Shown piece by piece: positions 52,528 through 63,149 of a DNA stretch of 64,000 nucleotides. The stretch is from the NCBI GenBank assembly GCA_036365455.1, contig JAWQUS010000030.1, positions 248,001 through 312,000 on the forward strand, in the 5' to 3' direction. This DNA is from Macrosoma leucophasiata (lineage: Eukaryota; Arthropoda; Insecta; Lepidoptera; Hedylidae). The notes beneath the pieces were generated by a model, which was not told the origin of the DNA, ran no database searches, and worked only from the letters and a program-made list of their open reading frames with translations. Numbering within the stretch: the stretch's first letter is position 1; every line of letters starts with the position of its first letter. Made by a program: the position numbers and the translations under genes.

Positions 52528-55184
52528 CTAACTCATTAAATATTATGGAATGGAATGCCAATGGACTACTACAACATCAAAATGAGTTACAAGTAGTCCT
52601 AGATATACAAAATATAGACTTATGCTTAGTGTCTGAGACACATTTCACTAAACAGTCGTACATCAGATTTAAAGGGTACAAAGTTTATCATGCACTACAC
52701 CCAAACAACACTGCAAGAGGTGGTAGTGCTGTTATAGTTAAGGAAAATATAGAACATCATGAGGAGAGAAAATTTGAATACCCAGAATATCAGGCTGTAG
52801 TCGTAAATATAAAAACTAAGCGTTACTCTTTTTCTGTAGCATCTATATATTTCCCACCAAAACATTCCTTGAAAAAAGATGAATACATAAGTCTTCTTAT
52901 AAGCCTTGGCGAGCGATTTATCATTGGTGGCGACTTTAACGCTAAAAATACCCATTGGGGCTCTAGACTCACCAATACCAAAGGCAAAGAATTGCTTAGT
53001 GCCATAAAAGAAGTGAAGTGCAGTTTTTCATCTACGGGTAAGCCGACCTACTGGCCCACCGATCCACAAAAAATACCTGACCTAATAGACTTTTTTATTC
53101 ATAAAAATATATCAGTCAACTACCTACAAGTAAACGAAATGAATGATATGAACTCCGATCACTCACCCATAATTCTAACACTAAGTGTAAACATTACATA
53201 TAAAAATTATAACATAAGGCTCGTAAATAAGAAAACAGACTGGGCCAGTTTTAAAACAGATTTGGATGAGTCTATAAAATTGAACGTCCCATTAAAAACT
53301 CCAGAACAATTAAATATAGAGGTGGAAAATTTTATAACTAACATCCAACAATCAGCGTGGAACAGTACACCAACAACAGAGTACAAACCAAGGGCAAGAA
53401 CATATCCTAGAGACATTTTAGATCTCTTACACAAGAAAAGATTACAAAGAAGCAAATGGCAAATGACAAGGTTCCCAGGAGATAAAAGGTTGCTTAATAA
53501 TCTTACCAAAAAGTTAACTAGAAAAATCAATGAATACAACAATAACAATATGAGTTATTTTATTACAAAGCTAACCAGTGACCGAAGTACCGATTACTCA
53601 CTTTGGAAAGCCTCTAAAAATTTAAACAGACCAATAATACATATTCCACCAATTAGGGGTGAAAATGGAACATGGGCTATTAACAACCAACAAAAAGCCA
53701 AAAGATTCTCAGAACATCTTGAAAATATCTTTAAGCCGAATGAGAACCTATCAAACGATCTTCTTGAGGAAAACTTTATCCAAGAAGAGCTAATTATAAA
53801 ACTTGTGACACCAAACGAGGTAATCAAAGCAATCAAAACAAATATCAGCCCAAAAAAATCTCCAGGATATGATTTAATTACAGGAGAAATCTTGCATAAT
53901 CTACCTCGAAAAGCTATCGTGAAATTAACAACTCTAATAAATGCTGCATTCAGACTAACATATGTCCCTGATTTGTGGAAAGTGGCAGAAGTAATAATGA
54001 TAGCAAAACCTGGAAAGCCACCTCATGAAGCAACGTCGTACAGACCAATTTCTCTACTGCCGGTTCTTTCAAAACTGTTCGAGAAACTTCTTCTAAGACG
54101 CTTGAAACCACTTCTGGACGCTATAAACCTTATTCCTGAGCACCAGTTTGGATTCAGAGAAAAACACTCTACCATAGACCAAGTACATAGAATAACAAAT
54201 GTCATTGAAAAAACACTAGAAGACAAGAAAGTTTGTACAACAGTATTTTTAGATGTGGCACAAGCTTTTGACAAAGTCTGGCATGAAGGTCTTATTTATA
54301 AAGTCAGAACTATGTTGCCGAAACAATTCTCTGATATATTAGAATCTTATATAACCAATAGAGCATTTAGAGTGAGACAAGAAAGTGATTATTCTGAACT
54401 CAAATAAATAAAAGCTGGGGTACCACAAGGTAGTGTCTTAGGTCCGGTCCTGTACCTATTATACACATGCGATATCCCAAATTTAGAGAATATTATAATT
54501 GCTACCTTCGCTGATGACACTGCTATAATGGCAACAGGTCAAAGTCATGAAGAAGCAGGAGAAAAAGTTCAAGAGGCTCTTAATGTTTTAAATAACTGGA
54601 CTACAAAATGGCGCATCAAGCTAAATGAAACGAAGTCGGTCCATATCGACTTTACTAACAAAAGACCACATTATCTCCCGTTATATATAAATGGACAACA
54701 AATACCATATGCGAACACAGCTAAATACCTAGGTATGACGCTTGACGCTAAGTTGCGCTGGAAAGCTCACGTCAAGAAGAAGCGAGAAGAGCTATGTATT
54801 CGCTATAATAAGATGTATTGGCTTCTTGGAAGATACTCTCCGCTGTCGATACACAATAAAATATTATTGTATAAGCAAGTCCTCATGCCAGTATGGACTT
54901 ATGGTATTCAGCTGTGGGGTTGTGCCAAAAAGAGCAATGTACAAATAATACAACGTTTCCAGAATAAAGTACTCAGAGACATTGTAAATGCGCCCTGGTA
55001 TGTACGCAATAACGATCTCCATCGGGACCTGAAAATGGATTTCGTAGATAACGTTATAAGAAAATACGCCGAAGCCCATGAAAAAAGGCTTCATCATCAT
55101 GTGAATATTGAGGCTATCCAGCTCCTCGACAACACAAACCTAGTGAGAAGACTTAAGAGAACTAAACCTTTTGAGTTAGTGTAG
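52524..55184 (+). pseudogene. LINE ORF2, endonuclease and reverse transcriptase, one premature stop
   Basis: The polyprotein nicks target DNA and copies the element RNA. The endonuclease domain (about residues 1-225) shows WNANG (N11), SETH (E38), GGDFNAKN (D137, N139) and SDH (D212, H213), the usual catalytic set. The reverse transcriptase begins near residue 440 with KSPGYDLI, SYRPISLLPVLSKLFEKL, HQFGFREKHST and VFLDVAQAFDKVWH. A TAA at 54405-54407 interrupts the same frame after ESDYSELK; reading then resumes with KAGVPQGSVLGPVLY, FADD (54507-54518) and a C-terminal domain to the TAG at 55182. The stop removes the catalytic FADD aspartates. Full length about 886 codons, typical of Jockey ORF2. 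Confidence 0.93.
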
Positions 55185-55411
55185 TGTTAAAAAAATAATA
55201 GTGTTAGTGACTTATTTTGCATAATCACACGAACAAAGTGACTTCCCCTTAAGACATACTAAGAAAGTGCCAGTGGACATTTACTTAGAAATAATTTTAT
55301 TAGAAGTTTAAGTTAGCATAAAATTGCTTATTAGTCTTTTAGGCTAGATTGTAATTTTAATAAGGTTCAAAAAAGGACCTTACGTTAATTAAAAAAAAAA
55401 AAAAAATATAT
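55185..55411 (+). other. LINE 3' untranslated region and poly(A)
   Basis: About 205 bases of A+T-rich DNA after ORF2, ending 'ttacgttaatt' and 16 As passing into the duplicated target. No canonical AATAAA was seen close to the tail. Confidence 0.75.
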
Positions 55412-55422
55412 ATATTTTTAAT
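55412..55422. repeat. Target site duplication, right ('atatttttaat')
   Basis: Matches 51085-51095 exactly. Confidence 0.88.
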
Positions 55423-55624
55423 GTACAGAATTTACACTTCTACAGATATATTATAAGTATAGATTACGTTTATTGCTGCTTTGGATGATCTGTATTCTCT
55501 AATTTTCACATTTTAATCTTGCGACTATCTAGTTTTTATGTCGAATTTTCAAGGCCATTTTCTTTTCCATGTGAAGTGAGAATTTCTAATAGATATATTT
55601 CTTCTTTAATATCCTTAGGTTGAC

Positions 55625-55915
55625 GGATAAGTAGACGGGCCACTGGATGGAAAGTGGTCACCGACGCCTAGGAACATTTGCAACACCAGGGGAGTTGTCA
55701 ACGCGCTGCCAGCCCTGAAGGACTCTTTGGACGCCATTTTTGAAGAACACCATATTGTAGCACCAGGGTTTCCTCACCTAAAAGGACTTTCCTTTGAGGT
55801 AAGGGAACACAAATGTCCCCACATTGGTTCTACACGTTCCACAATTTATACGTTCTGGGTGAACGACCTGAAGAAAAACGAACGTGAAAACCACACCGTT
55901 GAGCACTGCTAGGTG
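55625..55915 (+). repeat. Family E repeat, copy 2 (longer)
   Basis: 'ggatggaaagtggtcaccga', 'cattttttgaagaacaccat'-type sequence and 'cacaatttatacgttctggg' correspond to 8.77-8.97 kb. A 61-codon ORF (55727-55912) lies inside but is not shared by copy 1, so it is not called. Confidence 0.6.
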
Positions 55916-56497
55916 AAATCTTTTGCGCTCAAAATTACTTCTTTTTCTGTTTCCGTATTATATTCAGCTAAAATTTCGAAGGATAGATACAGAAAACATT
56001 TGGATAAATAATCGTGCAGTTAGAGAATAGTCCCTCTTGTTGTTACCGGTATCGTTACCGGTACTCGGTAGTTATTGCCGCGATCATTTATTTACAACTG
56101 TTGTTAGTTGTGATCGCGCGGGGCATGTTTGATGGCTGCCACTTTATTTGTACTTTGTCGACATATTATTTATGTACATGATAATATTGTATATCTTATT
56201 TGGGGCAAGTAACAGAGATAAAATGTAGATTTATATTATGAATTCTAGGATCTGTCCTAATCTATTGTAAAGGGGAATTCATTAATTTATTCATTCTTTA
56301 TATTCTTTTCAGATTGATAGGTTTAATTAGTATATTTAAGTGAATTACTATAATTCCTGAAAACAGGATTAAATTTTTTTCTTCAGGTACATGTTTCTTT
56401 TTTATTTTAACTCTTAATTTTGCTGTTATATTACAGATGGGAAATTGTTCTGCCGCGAGAAAACAACCACTAAAATTTCAACCTGTGTTTGAAAAGC
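55916..56497. other. No recognised feature
   Basis: A GC-richer palindromic patch near 56.08-56.13 kb ('cgcgatca' / 'tgatcgcg'); nothing else. Confidence 0.35.
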
Positions 56498-56797
56498 GCA
56501 TAGAGCACCACAAGCCACCGGCCGACCGGACGACAGTAGCCGTTGCGTTTATTACCGATGCAAGACAGACTGTCATTTTTTGCTGCTGGAAATTTGTGTG
56601 ACACACACAGGTACACAACAAAAATCGTCTATTTCTACAAAACTTGCACCTTGACTTTAACAAAATACATAAACAATTTCAAGCACACATTTAAACATCT
56701 CGGGCCCACTTGGATTTGTATTTTGACAGAAGGGAAAGCATGCACATGGCTACTCCCCTCGGGTCCGCCGCGGCCAGTGGCCCGTGTTGATCTATGG
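56498..56797 (+). mobile_element. Family G inverted-repeat element, copy 2
   Basis: Ends 'gcatagagcaccacaagcca' and 'cagtggcccgtgttgatcta' are inverted repeats of about 40 bp. The plus strand shares a frame with the 20.4-kb copy, with LTLTKYINNFKHTFKHLG and LTEGKA, although the ORF start and end differ. Confidence 0.65.
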
Positions 56798-57338
56798 ACA
56801 AGCGGAATGTATTTTAACATAATTCTGTCTCATATTATAATCACCCCCCACATTTTCATTTCCCATTCACTAAATAATTTATATCACACAACAACTCCCT
56901 AGGACTCCCATAAAATAGAGGACATAAATATTTTTATAAAACAACACGATAAAAGCACAAAAAATACAATCAAATTGACCCATTTCCATTGTGGAAGTGA
57001 TAGATCCTAGCGAGCGTTGAAGTTAAACAAGTCAAAGCTCATATCAAATAGGGATAAAGGGGAAATAAAATATTCAACTTTACTCGGCAAATCGTTGGTG
57101 TTCGGGAAATACCGGTGAAGTACCGGTAAAGCAGCGCGGGGCGGAGCGACCGGGTTGAGATTCCCCCTCATAAATAACGTCAGTTGGGACCTCTTCAGCT
57201 ATTTGGGATTTTAGTGCTAATGGTTACAAATGGAACATTGTCTGTGTTTGTATATATTCTACAAAAAAAACAATGTAAGTACATTTTTTTTTTAGGATGA
57301 CATTTGTATTTTCAAAAGTGATTAATATAGGTAATTAC
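56798..57338. other. No recognised feature
   Basis: Nothing recognised. Confidence 0.4.
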
Positions 57339-57339
57339 A

Positions 57340-57408
57340 TTTGGTGGTAAAAAAGTCCCGTAATAATTATCACAGAGATATAATAACTAAGGTCTCAGCG
57401 GTGGTATT
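57340..57408 (+). repeat. Family A, small fragment
   Basis: 'cgtaataattatcacagaga' and 'aactaaggtctcagcggtgg', the middle of the 'aactatcacag' subfamily. Confidence 0.55.
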
Positions 57409-58300
57409 CTTTTTTATTAACATGGGTCAGTATTTCTTGTAAGCAATTTGATTTTACTAACAGTTTCAAATGGAGGTAAAGTGATGGTATTAACACTCGT
57501 GAACTTTAATTTTATTTTGAAATCTTGATTAGATAACTTATTATTTATATATTATTTACACTGCTGTAATTTTATTATAAAACTGTAATAATGCAAAATT
57601 CATTACCTACTCGTTGAGCTCAATATGCTTTATTATAAGCACTGAAACTGAAACTAAAATTAATTACAAGCTGTGCAAATCTACTAATTTAAACACTGTC
57701 AGCCCCACAAGGGAATAGTCGTGATGATGCAAAATGTAAGCCGACATGAATAATTACGATAGCACATCAAATAATCCATAAAGCAAGTTCCGCGCGACAT
57801 ATTTCAATTTCCGCCGCGACGCGACGCCACCTAGCGACTGGGTAAGCCTCGCGTTCTATCGACAGTGAAACGATATACTTTACGAATTTAGTTTTTGAAA
57901 GGAACGTTGTAAAAAAAATGAAAACGTCCTGGACGAATTTTTTTAAATATACAACAAAAAAATATTAACTTGGAATTTTTAAAATATTTTCCGGTACATA
58001 AATTATTAAATTATAATCGGAACATTTTTGTCTAATTTATCTAATGTCAGTGCTTGAAGACATTAAGCGACGAACGGCCATAATCATGATATGCCATGGA
58101 AAAGCTTAAGAATAGTTATAGATGCACAGGGTGATTACCCGTGCACCGACTGATTTTACCCACCGGTGGGTGGAGGAGTAATTCCTATTTACCCGTGCAC
58201 TTACTACATCAAGGTTTGAATACATAACTATATATAAATGTTGTCGTAGTTGTACTGAGATGTGGTGTTAGTGTTCTTTAACTTTATTTTCATAATTTCA
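57409..58300. other. Unassigned, with a 14-bp palindrome
   Basis: 'acccaccggtgggt' (58158-58171) is a perfect palindrome lying between two near-copies of 'ttacccgtgcac' (58134 and 58190). No gene recognised. Confidence 0.4.
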
Positions 58301-58304
58301 ACCG

Positions 58305-58545
58305 AACCACTGCTGAACAAAAGCCTCCTCCAGAGATGCCTTCTACAACCAGCTTTGTGCTGCCCTCATCCAGTGATTGCAACCTTCAGCATTTCCTTCA
58401 TTTTCGTATAGGACTTGCCCATGTCTCTTTGTTCGATACGCGGTCTATGAAAACATTCAAACCGACGAAAACAGTAACTCGCTTCTAAAGCTAGTTCAAC
58501 ATCGCTTCTCGATGACTGTCGTCAATACGACGAGTACCTAAATAA
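58305..58545 (-). pseudogene. Old RTE-like LINE 3' remnant
   Basis: The minus strand translates near its end as EEAFVQQWF, the counterpart of the EAYVQQWTS motif of the 36.2-kb remnant, and 'gctgaacaaaagcctcctcc' parallels 'gctgaacataggcctccccc'. Otherwise too decayed to translate. Confidence 0.5.
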
Positions 58546-58720
58546 CATCACTATTAATTCCCGTGAGTGAAAATGTAGGATGTAATTACAACATAATTAT
58601 TACACGATGTGTTGCGTGGTGTTGTTTTCGATTACATTCCATGGGAATTTTGGGAATTATTGTAAAAGAGAAATAAGTACCCACTTTTGGTTATATCCTG
58701 TTTAAACAATATGTACGATT

Positions 58721-58880
58721 TCGTGATTTCGGGCACAGAGGTATAGCAATATAGGCCTCAGGAGTGGTAACGCATCTACATTGAGATCCCTGGTTTTTAT
58801 GTATGTAAAGACTACAGTATTTAATTACCATCAATAAGCCCAATGAACTCTATGACTGTTTGCCACATAATAAAAAAAAA
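58721..58880 (+). repeat. Family A, 3' half
   Basis: 'tcgggcacagaggtatagca' to 'gactgtttgccacataataa' plus an A run. Confidence 0.7.
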
Positions 58881-59004
58881 GGAAATTTGATTTTAAAATA
58901 ATTCTAAATATGAAGTTGACATATACATTTCTCCTTAGAATAATTTCTGTCGAAAAACCTACTTTGTTCTTGAAGTTGTTCGATTTTTTATTAAAAACGT
59001 AACC

Positions 59005-59075
59005 GACGAATCCATGTTTGCATGTGCACCTCTGCCTACCCCTCCAGGGATTACAGGGGTGTAGCGTTAAGTGAT
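59005..59075 (+). repeat. Family S SINE, tail fragment
   Basis: 'cacctctgcctacccctcca' and 'gggattacaggggtgtagcg'. Confidence 0.6.
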
Positions 59076-59203
59076 TTTTTATTGAATAAGAATTCGTTTA
59101 GTTTTCACTCTCCTGATATGTTAGCCCATAAAACAGTAGAAACATGACTTCCTTATCTTATCGATGGAACGTCCCCAGAAGCGAAACTACAACAAAGCCA
59201 TTA

Positions 59204-59258
59204 AACTACATTGTAATACTGTAAAACTACATTGTAATACTGTAAAACTACAGTGACG
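59204..59258 (+). repeat. Short tandem repeat, 20-22 bp unit
   Basis: 'aaactacattgtaatactgt' is repeated twice in tandem, followed by a partial third unit. Confidence 0.85.
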
Positions 59259-59531
59259 CTGTAGTAAAACAACTGTGTCGATATGACAGACGGTAAAACA
59301 ACTGTAAAATGAACTTTAAATGAGATGCGCGCTGTCAAACGTCAGCGAACTTCCGATGTTGTTTTCCAAATGGAATGATACCAGTTTTAAATTTCTCAAA
59401 ACAGATTGCTGTTTTTATGACATTTCATTGGTTTTCACCACCTAAAAACTAAATGATAAGACCTATCAATGGAATGGGATCTCTTTATCAAAGTGGTTTT
59501 AAACAATAAAAGTATTGCCGTAGAGTGAAAT

Positions 59532-59544
59532 GCAATGTATATGA
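59532..59544. repeat. Target duplication 'gcaatgtatatga', left
   Basis: Exactly repeated at 59956-59968 after the poly(A). Confidence 0.93.
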
Positions 59545-59905
59545 TGAGACCACGTTGGCCATCGCCGCAATGAACAATCGATTACAGAATCACACTGCAC
59601 AAACCGCTTATAATACAACGCGCCGACGCGTTTCGCGCCGCGCCCGCCCCTGATCCCGACCCTATCTCCGGCCCCGCGAGGCCGATGACATTCCGGTTAT
59701 CGCCAACCGAATGGAGTAGAGCGAAAGTTGCACCGCCCATAATCGCATATGTCTCTCCGCAACGTCCTAAGCCGAGGCACGGACCCGCATGGGTCACCCT
59801 TAGGCAGTTGCGCTAAATTTTAGGCTGGAGCGCCTTCCGCGCTCGCCGATTGCCCGGTGAAGTAGACTAGTGCCGTCTCGAGACAGGCCGCCTAAACAAA
59901 GCCCG

Positions 59906-59955
<50 letters not shown>
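59545..59955 (+). mobile_element. GC-rich 3' retroelement insertion with 46-nt poly(A)
   Basis: A 411-bp insertion, much richer in GC than its surroundings, with a 13-bp target duplication and A run at 59910-59955. One plus frame reads 35 codons from the truncated 5' end and closes at a TGA (59651-59653), ending in a basic stretch RRRVSRRARP, as at the C terminus of a LINE ORF. The remaining 256 bases look untranslated. Probably a 5'-truncated LINE of a family not otherwise seen here; a processed copy of a host transcript is possible. Confidence 0.88.
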
Positions 59956-59956
<1 letters not shown>

Positions 59957-59968
59957 CAATGTATATGA
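59956..59968. repeat. Target duplication 'gcaatgtatatga', right
   Basis: Partner of 59532-59544. Confidence 0.93.
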
Positions 59969-60029
59969 CAGACAAAGCCTGTATTTGGAAAAGTGTCATC
60001 ATGTTTCTATTGTTTTTTTACTATATGAA

Positions 60030-60285
60030 AACTAGCTAACTAGCTATCTCGGCAAACTTCGTATTCCCTCACAATGAAATAATGTCTAAAGGGTTTGATA
60101 TATACGGACTATTCGTATGGGAAAATTAAATTGTGGTTTTTACTATTTCCCTTCAATTTCTTCATATTTTCTTCTTTCCTGGACTTCCAAAAATTATTCA
60201 AAATCAAAATAAGCCAAATCGGTCCAGCCGTTATCGAGTTTTAGCGAGACTAACGAACAGCAATTGATTTATATATATATGATAA
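60030..60285 (+). repeat. Dispersed repeat, 'tagctatctcggcaaactt' type
   Basis: Ends 'agccaaatcggtccagccgt' and 'ttttagcgagactaacgaac', typical of a common lepidopteran dispersed family. Related in style to 21.84-22.63 kb. Confidence 0.6.
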
Positions 60286-60337
60286 TTATTCTATTCCGGT
60301 ACTTGCTGCTTATAAGTGTTTATTAACTTTAGAGATT

Positions 60338-60576
60338 CTTTACTGGCAGCAGAGTTCCAGTGTAGCAGCTCGAGGGCGGAGGCACCACCACATTACCTAA
60401 TCTATCTACCGCTAAATGGTAAAGTTCAGCACTATCGTGTTCCGGTTAGATTACTAATGTATGGCCCCGTAATAACTATCACAGAGACATAACAACTAAG
60501 GTCTCAGGTGTGGCAGCGCATCTAGACTTTGAACTTTAGACACTCACACAAAGACCAGCCTTGTGTGGGTGTCTAT
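60338..60576 (+). repeat. Family A copy split by an insertion, 5' part
   Basis: From 'ttactggcagcagagttcca' to 'tgtgggtgtctata'. Just before the break, 'tagacactcacacaaagacc' is an inverted duplicate of the adjacent 'gtgtgggtgtcta' block, a local rearrangement. Confidence 0.8.
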
Positions 60577-60639
60577 ACAACAACAACAACAGATATCTTT
60601 ATTGTACAAAAGAAGATAAAATTTTATTATGAACCCTGC
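60577..60639 (-). mobile_element. Tiny LINE 3' stump with (GTT)n tail
   Basis: On the minus strand: about 45 bases ending 'tacaataaagatatctg' (AATAAA signal) and then (TTG)4-5. It interrupts family A with a possible 5-bp duplication 'ctata' (60572-60576 and 60639-60643). Confidence 0.65.
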
Positions 60640-60712
60640 CTATAGTCTTCATTCATCACTTAACATCAATGTGAACAGCACGTCCGTTTGCCACCTTCAC
60701 TAAATAAATATT
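60640..60712 (+). repeat. Family A split copy, 3' part
   Basis: 'tcatcacttaacatcaatgt' and 'cgtttgccaccttcactaaa'. Confidence 0.8.
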
Positions 60713-61185
60713 ATATAATTTTATAATAATTTGACACTACAAAATATCTCTGAGGATCTTGTGTAAAAAATATGAATAAACTGAAACCCCAAACTTCCAA
60801 ATCATCTACGCAGTTTCAAGAGCAACAAATACCAAGAATTCCTCAATAACGTTCTTCTATTACAAGTAGTTTTTGCTCACGGAATAAAATGCTATGCTCG
60901 AATGGCCCACAAAATCTAGTTTCTCCGCACCATTTAACCAAGAGAATATATCATTTCGTTTTTTCTGCTATTACTTTACCAATATATCATTACATTTTAT
61001 CGAATAATACGCGTGCCACTTACTTTCTCATTGCTTAGGCTCTTTACTGGAGAAATATTGTTAGTAAAAACATGTTATTCTCATTTCAGAAAAGAAGCAA
61101 TGGAATGATACTGGAAATAGTAGTATACCTATATTACTCAAGGATAAAACACAAGCCTGTATTTTCCCAAAAGAGAACAAAGTAT
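60713..61185. other. No recognised feature
   Basis: Nothing recognised. Confidence 0.4.
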
Positions 61186-61186
61186 T

Positions 61187-61262
61187 TTTTATGTCTTGTA
61201 ATGAAGTGGTAAAAAATTGTACAGTTCACTTTGATGGTATATATACATTTATAAATATGCAA
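61187..61262 (-). repeat. Family A, decayed 3' end
   Basis: 'tatgtcttgtaatgaagtgg' and 'acagttcactttgatggtat'. Confidence 0.45.
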
Positions 61263-61311
61263 GCTAACGCACATGTATGTACAACGTGTAACAGGATTGA
61301 ATGTACAACCC

Positions 61312-61425
61312 AGAACATGTTAGTTCAGAATCGATAACCGAATCGATTTCAGGCATTTTTGATATAGGTAATATTTTGTTCCAAAATTGCAATTACAATT
61401 AGAAAAATTATGGTCACCCATTTGG
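61312..61425 (+). repeat. Family I repeat, copy 2
   Basis: 'gaatcgataaccgaatcgat', 'gatataggtaatattttgtt' and 'tatggtcacccatt' match 7.26-7.37 kb. Confidence 0.6.
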
Positions 61426-61814
61426 TAAACAGTCAATACAAATGAAAATGAGACTAACGTCTATCCAAAATAAAATGCTTGTTTCAACAAGTTTATTAGA
61501 ACTCGTTATGACGTGCTATTTATTATAAATAATAACTTAAGAAATAAAATAGTGTAAATTAATCTTATTACTAGCGAGTGTTAAATAGTGTGCGTGTGTA
61601 AGTAGGTTCGTGTTTTATGTGCGGCCGTAGGTAGAGGTAGGGTAAGTATGCATAGGGTGTGCATACTGTTCGTATAAATTGAGGACGACTTATTTCTTAA
61701 ATAAAAAATATTAAATACATAAACATGTAATTTCAGTTCATGTATTATGATTATAACTCGATTTTCTAATCGGGGTGTTAGAGAGTGTGCATTATTCCCG
61801 TTACATGTTGTATA

Positions 61815-61972
61815 CATACGTATCTTCACGCCAAGTCCCTTATGGGGTAGGCAGAGAATGTGGAAGTGCCAGATATAGCCCCTCCCCCCCGGTCCTGGCG
61901 CACCTCCTTAGCTTCGTGTATATTCATCATTTTCTTCCTAAGGCTTTTGACACTGCCCTCAGACAGTACACT
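61815..61972 (-). mobile_element. LINE 3' remnant, same family as 15.27 kb
   Basis: 'cgtatcttcacgccaagtcc' to 'tgccctcagacagtacact'. A C-rich run near 61.88 kb and small deletions show decay. It ends where a family S body begins. Confidence 0.7.
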
Positions 61973-62160
61973 TTTAATGACAGCAGGCCACTCATACTAC
62001 GCTGTGGTATACTAGATTTTTCAATTTTTAGAGAGTTTTCTAATACCACCTTCGGAGTTTGCTAATGTGCCCGCAGATGTATACATATTCCTGTCTATAT
62101 ACATAAGTCAAAGCGTAACTGGCGAATCGTGGATGTTTGTGTGTATTCTTGAATGCACTA
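61973..62160 (+). repeat. Family S SINE, head partly lost
   Basis: 'agcaggccactcatactacg', 'tttgctaatgtgcccgcaga' and 'ctggcgaatcgtggatgttt' follow the order seen at 35.1 kb. The B box is missing. Confidence 0.6.
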
Positions 62161-62686
62161 TAATAACACAATTACGTACATACTTCATTTAATTTATTTT
62201 CATTTAAGTACAAAAATGCGACGCTCATCAGATCACACAAACGAATTCATGAATGCGCTCGCAAGCACTACAAGCAGGACAAGCGCAGAATTAAGCGCTC
62301 GGAGAACACACCGCTTCACAAGAGATGTAATTGAAACTGCATAAAGCCAGCATTTATCATAATCTCGGTGTTTAAAGAGCTGCAAATGTAATTGCGGTCT
62401 GGAATGTAATATTCCCTGAGTGTAGTCTTAAATTGAGTTTTGCCTATGATTTAAGGTATTATACTGTATCTAACTAGAAATATTGCACACCGACCTTAGC
62501 AAGGAGACTTCGGCTTATTTCGGGTCTGTAGAGCGTTGTCTCTTTCGCGCCTTACTTATGTAATGTTTATCGACCATTTTGACATAGATTTGTGAGTGAT
62601 TACGTAAGCAGTGTGCAACAGAGATAACGCTCTATGAAGTTAGTCGAACATGTCTTTCGTATGCTCGATGTGCTTTTTATTTAATG
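62161..62686. other. No recognised feature
   Basis: Nothing recognised. Confidence 0.4.
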
Positions 62687-63064
62687 TTATGGTAGTGGTA
62701 AGTAAGCATGCAGTTGTTCGTATTGATGTAAAGTGATGACTGCAGCCTATAGACACCCACACAAAGACTAAGGTCAAAGTACAGATACGTTACCACTCCT
62801 GAGGCCTGAGGTAAATAAGCATGCAGTTCGTATTGATGTTAAGTGATGACTGCAGCCTATAGACACCCACACAAAGACTAAGGTCAAAGTACAGATACGT
62901 TACCACTCCTGAGGCCTAAGATGTCATGCCTCTGTGCCGGAAATTACAGGGCCGTACATTACCACCTGATCGTGCTGAACACTACCATTTAGCGGCAAGT
63001 ATATTAGGTAATGCGGTGGTGCCTACGCCCGCAAGCTCCGTCACTGGAGCTCTACCACTAGTAA
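62687..63064 (-). repeat. Family A copy with internal 115-bp tandem duplication
   Basis: The 3' block beginning 'taagtaagcatgcagttgtt' is followed by a second near-identical block beginning 'taaataagcatgcagttcgt' at about 62812. Both run to 'cactcctgaggcct'. The 5' part then follows once and ends 'ctctaccactagtaa'. Confidence 0.92.
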
Positions 63065-63149
63065 AAAATTGCTGTATTTCTTTCTGGGTACTGTACTTAA
63101 TTATTATTGAAGACTAGCTGAGATGCTTTACCACATGCTAATGGTGCTG

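Larger units (their letters stand above)
51096..55411 (+). mobile_element. Nearly intact Jockey-type LINE (non-LTR retrotransposon)
   Basis: A 4.3-kb element from 'cattcagattcagtgatctt' to an A run, flanked by 11-bp direct repeats. The order is 5' untranslated region, gag-like ORF1, ORF2 with endonuclease then reverse transcriptase, 3' untranslated region, poly(A). The zinc-knuckle ORF1 and the domain order place it in the Jockey group; the exact family is not assigned. Two lesions (a frameshift in ORF1 and a stop in ORF2) make this copy defective, yet the intact target duplication and open frames suggest recent insertion. Confidence 0.93.

Noticed and set aside
59582..59797. 71-codon minus-strand ORF with G/A-rich peptide
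   Set aside because: Antisense to a GC-rich retroelement insertion with clear plus-strand polarity (poly(A) and target duplication).
5945..63064. Family A as a Helitron (hairpin near one end)
   Set aside because: The hairpin end lacks a clear CTRR terminus, the other end carries variable A tails, and many copies are 5' truncated, which fits reverse transcription better.
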